This document shows positions 58,501 through 64,000 of a stretch of 64,000 nucleotides of DNA, piece after piece. The position numbers were made by a program, and so were the translations under genes. The notes under the pieces were generated by a model. It was not told the DNA's origin. It worked only from the letters and a program-made list of their open reading frames with translations, and made no database searches. Origin of the DNA: Psychrobacter sanguinis (GTDB lineage: Bacteria; Pseudomonadota; Gammaproteobacteria; Pseudomonadales; Moraxellaceae); contig NZ_CP085990.1 in the NCBI RefSeq assembly GCF_020736705.1, positions 682,001 to 746,000 of the forward strand, given 5' to 3'. Each line of letters starts with the position of its first letter. Position 1 is the first letter of the stretch.

Positions 58501-58557
58501 TACGCACTAATTTGATGCATTTTTAGCCCTAAAAGCGTCCTCCCCCTTCGTTTTTGG

Positions 58558-58574
58558 TTGGCACAATTCTTGAA
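58558..58574 (+). promoter_or_regulatory. Sigma-54-type (-24/-12) promoter of glnK-amtB
   Basis: TTGGCAC-AATTC-TTGAA matches TTGGCAC-N5-TTGCA with the GG and the -12 dinucleotide at the correct 10-base spacing, except GA for GC at -12. It is about 100 bases ahead of glnK, where nitrogen control by NtrC and sigma-54 is normal. Confidence 0.6.
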
Positions 58575-58666
58575 ACTATGACATCAAAGAAGATAACTAA
58601 ATTGTCGTATTAACAAGCAGTTTATAGCAAACAATCATACTCAAACATTATCAAAGTCATTAATAA

Positions 58667-59014
<348 letters not shown>

Positions 59015-59122
59015 GCTGTAGGTATCACAGCGCTCATTTAAGCTTTTTAAGATCAAGAACTTAAATCGCTAATAAAGATGACATTAAGCCACTATCCGAT
59101 CGCATTCCAAGGGGGAATCATC

Positions 59123-60376
59123 ATGGAAAACCAAATCTTTGAACTACAGTACGCTCTCGATACCTTTTATTTCTTAATCTGTGGCGCTTTAGTCATGTGG
59201 ATGGCAGCCGGCTTTGCTATGCTTGAAGCTGGACTGGTCCGCTCCAAAAACACCACCGAAATATTAACCAAAAACGTAGGATTATTTGCGATAGCCTGTA
59301 CCATGTATATGATTTGTGGCTATCACTTTATGTATGGTGGTGGTTGGTTCCTAAGCGGTATTGCTGGCGGTGAAACACTAGTGGAAGACGCCTTGACTGC
59401 TTCCGCAGAAAATGGCTTTGACGGTAATTCTGTTTATTCTCAGGCCTCAGACTTTTTCTTCCAAGTGGTATTCGTTGCCACCTGTATGTCTATCGTTTCA
59501 GGGGCAGTCGCTGAACGCATGAAGCTGTGGGTATTCTTCGCCTTTGCTGTAGTAATGACTGGCTTTATCTATCCTATGGAAGGTAGCTGGACTTGGGGCG
59601 GTAATCCTGTGCCCTTCATTGGTGAACTTAACTTTAGTGATTTTGCAGGCTCTGGTATTGTGCATTTAGCCGGTGCTTCTGCAGCATTAGCAGGGGTATT
59701 GTTATTGGGCGCCCGTAAAGGTAAATATGGTAAAAATGGTGAAATCCGTGCTATTCCAGGGGCCAATTTACCTTTGGCAACCTTAGGAACCTTGATTTTA
59801 TGGATGGGCTGGTTTGGTTTCAACGGAGGTTCGGTTCTAAAATTAGGCGATATCGCAAGTGCCAACTCTGTGGCCATAGTGTTCTTAAACACTAATGCTG
59901 CTGCTGCCGGTGGTGCCATAGGTGCCTTACTTTTGGCCCGTATTATCTTTGGTAAAGCCGATTTAACCATGCTGTTAAACGGTGCATTGGCCGGTCTGGT
60001 AGCGATTACCGCAGGTCCAGATACGCCAACGCCTCTATTAGCCACTGTGTTTGGTCTTATTGCTGGCGTGCTAGTAGTCTGCTCAATTCTAGCTTTAGAT
60101 AAAATGAAAATTGATGATCCAGTCGGTGCTATCTCAGTTCATGGTGTGGTTGGTTTATTTGGTCTGCTAATTGTGCCTATCACCAATCCTGAAACCACTT
60201 TTTTAGGTCAATTAGGTGGTGCGGCAGTCATCTTTGTCTGGGTATTTGGGTGTAGTCTGATTGTTTGGAGTATCTTGAAAGCCGTGGTTGGCATCCGTAT
60301 CTCAGAAGAAGATGAATACGAGGGCGCTGATTTGTCAGAGTGTGGTCAAGAAGCTTACCCTGAATTTGTTAACTAA
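59123..60376 (+). CDS. amtB: Ammonium transporter
   Basis: This 417-residue Amt/Mep/Rh channel has 11 helices. The twin pore His are in SGIVHLAGASAALAG and SVHGVVGLFG, and the family start is ALVMWMAAGFAMLEAGLVRS. I take the ATG at 59123, which has GGGGG before it; a longer frame to 59078 adds an implausible leader. There is no long signal peptide before the first helix. It is co-transcribed with glnK (108 bases). Confidence 0.95.
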   Translation: MENQIFELQYALDTFYFLICGALVMWMAAGFAMLEAGLVRSKNTTEILTKNVGLFAIACTMYMICGYHFMYGGGWFLSGIAGGETLVEDALTASAENGFDGNSVYSQASDFFFQVVFVATCMSIVSGAVAERMKLWVFFAFAVVMTGFIYPMEGSWTWGGNPVPFIGELNFSDFAGSGIVHLAGASAALAGVLLLGARKGKYGKNGEIRAIPGANLPLATLGTLILWMGWFGFNGGSVLKLGDIASANSVAIVFLNTNAAAAGGAIGALLLARIIFGKADLTMLLNGALAGLVAITAGPDTPTPLLATVFGLIAGVLVVCSILALDKMKIDDPVGAISVHGVVGLFGLLIVPITNPETTFLGQLGGAAVIFVWVFGCSLIVWSILKAVVGIRISEEDEYEGADLSECGQEAYPEFVN

Positions 60377-60416
60377 TTTCCAATAATCGATCGTCAAGTA
60401 TTTTATAAGTTGAAAG

Positions 60417-60441
60417 GGAGCCTTTCCAGGCTCCTTTTTTT
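60417..60441 (+). terminator. Terminator of glnK-amtB
   Basis: GGAGCC TTTCCA GGCTCC followed by TTTTTTT, 41 bases after the amtB stop. Confidence 0.9.
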
Positions 60442-60519
60442 ATGCTTAATATTATGCTTAACTTTATTACTGGTTCTACACTTAATTAAGTGTTAAATCC
60501 TATCTTATTTCAAGAAACA

Positions 60520-61011
60520 CTACGCCTTAACCCACCGTACGATACGTTCTTCTAACTCTTCTTCGCTAACCAACAGCTCACTAACACAGCGTCCCGCCAC
60601 ACCGATACCCGCAGCACGCATACCTTGCTGAGTAGCCACCGCATCTTTGGTAATCAATAAGTGCCATTTCGGTAACGGCTTGCCTAAATACAGACGTTTA
60701 TAAGCGCAATTCTCAGGCAGCCACATCATGTCACCAAGCTTGTCATAAGTCAGCGATACACATTCAGGCACAAATTGCTTACGGTTGGCATAATCTGAAC
60801 AGTAGCCTGTATTGCAATCCAAAAGTTTGCAGGCCACATCGGTGTATTCTACTTCATAAGGCTCATAAGGTTCATCGAGAAACTTCTCTAGACAGCAGGC
60901 CCCGCAGCCATCACACAGAGCTTCCCACTCCGGCATGCTAAGCTCGTCTAACGAATATTTTTGCCAAAATTCTGGTCTTAATATGGGTTTTGGCTGTTTG
61001 ATACCGCTCAT
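60520..61011 (-). CDS. YcgN-family cysteine cluster protein (UPF0260)
   Basis: This 163-residue protein has the family's eight-Cys pattern: CDGCGACCLEKFLDE near residue 34 and then CKLLDCNTGYCSDY and PECVSL. The arrangement suggests metal or iron-sulfur binding, but the role of the family is not known. It is convergent with amtB and on its own transcript; the ribosome site GGAG is just before the ATG. Confidence 0.9.
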   Translation of the reverse strand: MSGIKQPKPILRPEFWQKYSLDELSMPEWEALCDGCGACCLEKFLDEPYEPYEVEYTDVACKLLDCNTGYCSDYANRKQFVPECVSLTYDKLGDMMWLPENCAYKRLYLGKPLPKWHLLITKDAVATQQGMRAAGIGVAGRCVSELLVSEEELEERIVRWVKA

Positions 61012-61525
61012 TGTAACTCCTTCTCACTCCTTATCAGAGTGACCTTAGACAAACCTCATTTGGCATAACGCTTATTCGGCATAAAGACAAATAACTAAAT
61101 TTACGCTTATATCTGAATCTTTAGCACTGTCGCAAATGCGGATTATGTATGAAGCCTCTGGAATTGCATAAAGCCAGCCGGACAGCAAATAAACGTCAGA
61201 CAGCTAGTAAATAAAAGAGAGTCAGTTGCTCTAATTTATGCCTTTGCAGCACTTCATTACATAATAAACAGCAGACTAATGGATTCAGACCCTAGAATCA
61301 ATACAAAGCCGAGGGCTTTGAGTAAAACTTGTTCACATTTCTTAAATCGAAACATTGACTTATCTTTGTTATGTTAAAAGACGTAATGACCAGTAATAAC
61401 TAAGAGTTGGTTGGAGCGGATAAAAAGTTAACTGACAAGTAAAAGTTTTATAAACTGCTGACCGTTTATCAATAAGCCAACTCACTAAATAAACTAATAA
61501 AAACAACATTTAAAGGATATTAATA
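61012..61525. other. Divergent intergenic region
   Basis: This 514-base region between the YcgN-like gene (-) and the hydrolase gene (+) is AT-rich and must contain both promoters. No hairpin, RNA gene or small protein gene stands out. Confidence 0.45.
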
Positions 61526-62263
61526 ATGAGTATTAAAACTTACGAAATTCAAACCACTGCCGATTATGGTATGGAGTTAATTAGCTATGTGGCTCTACCA
61601 GAAGAAGCAACGAATGAAAACTCAGTACCTGGTATTTTGGTAGCACCAGAATGGTGGGGTGTGGTTGAACATCCTAAAAAAGTTGCTGAGCGCTTGGCTG
61701 AGGCAGGCTTCGCTGCAGTCACTATGGATGTATATGGCGAGGGTAAACTAACCACTGATGCCGCACAGGCCAATGAATGGATGACCCAGATGCTAAACGA
61801 TCAAGACAAGTTAATGGGTCGTTGCCGTGCTATTTTGAATGACTTCGCTGATCAGCTACCCGTTGATGGCAATCGTTTGGGCGTAGTAGGTTTCTGCTTT
61901 GGTGGTAAGATTGCACTGGATATGGCTCGTGAAGGCATGCCAGTAAAAGCGGTTGCCACATTCCATGGTAACCCTACTCCAAAACAGCCCGCTGAAAAAG
62001 GTAAATTTACAGCCGACGTTCTAGTAGCACATGGTCGTGATGATAGCATGGTCTCTATGGATGCCGTTGATGACCTTAAGAAAGAACTTGATAATGCAGA
62101 TGTGACCTATACTGTTGATGTTTATGACAATGCCAAACACGGTTTTACCAACCCACATGCCGACAAACGTGCGGCAGACAATGGGGTCGACCTAGGCTAT
62201 AACGAGAAAGCAGCCACTGAAAGCTGGAACAAAATGATTGAATTCATGCGTGAGAAGCTATAA
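61526..62263 (+). CDS. Dienelactone hydrolase family protein
   Basis: This 245-residue alpha/beta hydrolase has the nucleophile Cys in VVGFCFGGKIAL (GxCxGG, near residue 122), an Asp in HGRDDSMVSM and a His in AKHGFTNPHA, the Cys-Asp-His triad of the family. Members open dienelactones in aromatic breakdown or act as general carboxylesterases. There is no catabolic cluster around it, so the substrate is unknown. AAAGGATA lies before the ATG. Confidence 0.92.
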   Translation: MSIKTYEIQTTADYGMELISYVALPEEATNENSVPGILVAPEWWGVVEHPKKVAERLAEAGFAAVTMDVYGEGKLTTDAAQANEWMTQMLNDQDKLMGRCRAILNDFADQLPVDGNRLGVVGFCFGGKIALDMAREGMPVKAVATFHGNPTPKQPAEKGKFTADVLVAHGRDDSMVSMDAVDDLKKELDNADVTYTVDVYDNAKHGFTNPHADKRAADNGVDLGYNEKAATESWNKMIEFMREKL

Positions 62264-62307
62264 CAATTAACTAGCACAAACTAGAACTCTCGCTATTTGA
62301 TTTTTTG

Positions 62308-62343
62308 AAAGACGTCTCCCTAACTGGTGAGGCGTCTTTTTTA
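62308..62343 (+). terminator. Terminator of the hydrolase gene
   Basis: AAGACGTCTC and GAGGCGTCTT pair with one mismatch, followed by TTTTTT, 44 bases after the stop. Confidence 0.87.
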
Positions 62344-62660
62344 TGACCTAAATAATTTTGTATTAGCCACAGTTCATATTTTTACTAGACCCTTTTTAAT
62401 CAACAGTTTATTACAAAATACGACACCCCTATTGGGCATATATTGTTTAAATTAATATAAGCGGGTGTGCCTGTTATTTAAGTCCTATTAATCAACCCTA
62501 GCGTCTGTTCTTCAGCTATCTGTTCTTCAACTAAATATTATTTAGGTCGATAGCTAAAACTATATACACTTTCAAGATAAACCGTTCAGGCAGTGACGGC
62601 TTGTGTTTTTAAGGCAATAGCGTCATTATCACATTAATTCTATAAAATGCGGTGACAGGG
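62344..62660. other. Intergenic region, promoter of the DUF2339 gene
   Basis: 317 AT-rich bases between the hydrolase terminator and the last gene. A TTCTTCA word repeats (62508-62530). Nothing else is seen. Confidence 0.4.
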
Positions 62661-64000
62661 ATGTTGTTTTTGTTCGTTTGTTTAATCGTGGCCGTTGTTA
62701 TAATGGTTTACGTTAATAAGAAGTTTGCTGATTTAAATAAAAAAATCTTAGTCTTACAAGATGAATTGCAACGTGTCTCTGAACAAGTCGCCATCAATCA
62801 ACAGGCGCCTAATAATGCTGCCTTGGATAAAACCACTTTAGATAAAACTGTCTTAACTGAGGACGTTAAAAACGCTTTAGATAAAATCGTATTTAACGAA
62901 ACTGACACAGCCTTTACTAACACGGCCCCTATTGATGTAAGTAGCCATAGTGTTAATCAAACACCTGATAATTCTGGCCATCTAGTAACTGACAACTTCA
63001 TCCAACAAACATCTGGTAACTCAGGCCACTCACCATCTGACGATAAAACACTGGCTGACAAACCTCTTAATAAAAAGTCTATTAAAGATAGACTTACGGG
63101 CAGACGTTTGTCTTCTCATAAGCCATCAGAACCTGATGAGCAGTCTACTGCGATTGTCACCTCGGTACTGCAGTCATTAAGAAATTGGTTTTTTGGGGGC
63201 AATTTGGTGGTTCGCGTCGGTGCCATTATTTTATTAATGGGCGTGGTGTTACTGCTACGACTCTTAAGTGACTATGTCGAAGTCTCTATCGAAGTGAAGT
63301 TAATAGCGATTGGCGCTATTGGGCTTGGGTTAGCAGGTTTGGGCTTAAAACTTGTCAAAAATAGATTCACCTATGGCATGACCCTTCAAGGTGCAGGGTT
63401 AGCAATTACGTATCTCACTGCGTTTTTTGCGTATCAGGTCTATGATGCCTTATCCAGTTTTCCCAGCTTTGTCCTTTTAGGGTCTTTGTCCGCTGTAACC
63501 GTAATACTTGCTGTGCGTCAAAACGCCTTCCCCCTTGCCTTACTCGCCTTCTCAGGTGCCTTTTTGGCCCCAATATTGTCCCATACTGAGACCGGCAGTT
63601 TGACCACTTTATTCAGTTATTATTTATTGCTCAATGTGGCCATTGCCGTTATCGCGCATTACCGCACTTGGAAGGTGTTGAATTTATTGGCGGCTACGGT
63701 AACTTTTGGCTTTGCTTATTATTTGGGACTAGTAGACACGGTTAATAGTGCCAATGACTTTGATTCACAGCGCTGGTCGCTAGTGACCTTAGTGACCTTA
63801 CATTGGTTGCTGTATGTGTTTGTGGTCATTCGCTATGCCCAGCAGCTTCTTAAGTACAACGAGCATTTGGCTCATGATGCTTTAAGCCGCGATTCAGTAA
63901 ATAAGCTCAAGACTGACGCACAGCCTGTCCCTGATAACTCTCGTTTATTTGACACGTTGCGAACCTATAAAGACAGTAACACTGCTTTTATTATCCCAAT
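62661..64000 (+). CDS. DUF2339 multi-helix membrane protein, N-terminal part (runs off the window)
   Basis: The open frame starts at an ATG at 62661 and is still open at 64000, giving about 446 residues. A first helix (LFLFVCLIVAVVIMVYVN) is followed by a coiled coil, a Ser/Asp/Thr-rich linker of about 100 residues with degenerate repeats (TSGNSGHSPSDD, TPDNSGHLVTDN), then the DUF2339 core (NLVVRVGAIILLMGVVLLLR, GLAITYLTAFFAYQVYDALS) with many helices. DUF2339 proteins are large envelope proteins of unknown function. The start has a weak ribosome site; a GTG 9 bases upstream is possible. Confidence 0.85.
   Translation, partial: MLFLFVCLIVAVVIMVYVNKKFADLNKKILVLQDELQRVSEQVAINQQAPNNAALDKTTLDKTVLTEDVKNALDKIVFNETDTAFTNTAPIDVSSHSVNQTPDNSGHLVTDNFIQQTSGNSGHSPSDDKTLADKPLNKKSIKDRLTGRRLSSHKPSEPDEQSTAIVTSVLQSLRNWFFGGNLVVRVGAIILLMGVVLLLRLLSDYVEVSIEVKLIAIGAIGLGLAGLGLKLVKNRFTYGMTLQGAGLAITYLTAFFAYQVYDALSSFPSFVLLGSLSAVTVILAVRQNAFPLALLAFSGAFLAPILSHTETGSLTTLFSYYLLLNVAIAVIAHYRTWKVLNLLAATVTFGFAYYLGLVDTVNSANDFDSQRWSLVTLVTLHWLLYVFVVIRYAQQLLKYNEHLAHDALSRDSVNKLKTDAQPVPDNSRLFDTLRTYKDSNTAFIIP

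Noticed and set aside
59569..60045. 158-codon open frame on the minus strand inside amtB
   Set aside because: It is fully antisense to a well-recognised ammonium transporter, has low-complexity Pro/Ala/Lys content and no domain.

Overview
The window looks like a chromosomal segment of a gammaproteobacterium of the Moraxellaceae, most like Psychrobacter or Moraxella. That placement rests on protein character and gene content (bolA, fabF with an N-terminal tail, uvrC, rpsP-rimM-trmD-rplS, the full atp operon, zur-znuCB next to znuA, dksA-gluQRS, glnK-amtB) and on the moderately AT-rich base composition. No database search was possible, so the genus is an inference.

Layout. 1-12.4 kb is an accessory-looking stretch: a cut-off gene, an EmrB/EmrA-type efflux pair whose second gene is split by an IS3-family element, a double-headed 3-hydroxyacyl-CoA dehydrogenase, a three-gene minus-strand set (catalase-like protein, DyP-type peroxidase, small unknown partner), then a second IS3-family element. 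Two identical tRNA-Gly(GCC) genes and a MITE-like inverted repeat (12.8-13.4 kb) mark the change to core chromosome. 13.6-26 kb carries an M48 lipoprotein protease, bolA, a SirB-like protein, a small lipoprotein, fabF, a coiled-coil protein, uvrC and a permease. 26-34.6 kb holds the rplS-trmD-rimM-rpsP operon (minus) and two sensor kinases with one response regulator. 34.8-42.8 kb is the ATP synthase operon (minus). 43.2-46.9 kb is a zinc-uptake locus with a near-consensus Zur box. 47-49.5 kb has cpdA, dksA and gluQRS; 49.7-53.9 kb has ftsW and murD; 54.4-56.9 kb has a SulP transporter and a UspA-type protein; 58.7-60.4 kb has glnK-amtB behind a sigma-54-like promoter; then a cysteine-cluster protein, a dienelactone hydrolase and a cut-off DUF2339 membrane protein.

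The most striking feature is a set of six TnpB-only IS200/IS605-type elements of two unrelated families, three copies each, all intergenic and none with a tnpA in the window. Family 1 (1405 bp, 375-aa TnpB) sits after TTTAA; family 2 (about 1.24 kb, 368-aa TnpB) sits after TTTAT. Both end in GTCAA behind a strong 3' hairpin, the expected layout for an omega-RNA whose guide is read from the flanking chromosome. Family 2 has Gly where the RuvC-II glutamate should be and a candidate replacement glutamate 46 residues further on, as described for Fanzor and a subset of TnpBs. Insertions lie at or next to transcription terminators, and one copy separates murD from ftsW. One family-2 copy is cut short by a single nonsense codon.

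Second-tier points: precise removal of the first IS3 element would restore the EmrA-like frame; every long gap inside the atp operon contains an inverted repeat; the ZnuC homologue carries a long insertion and a His/Cys-rich tail.
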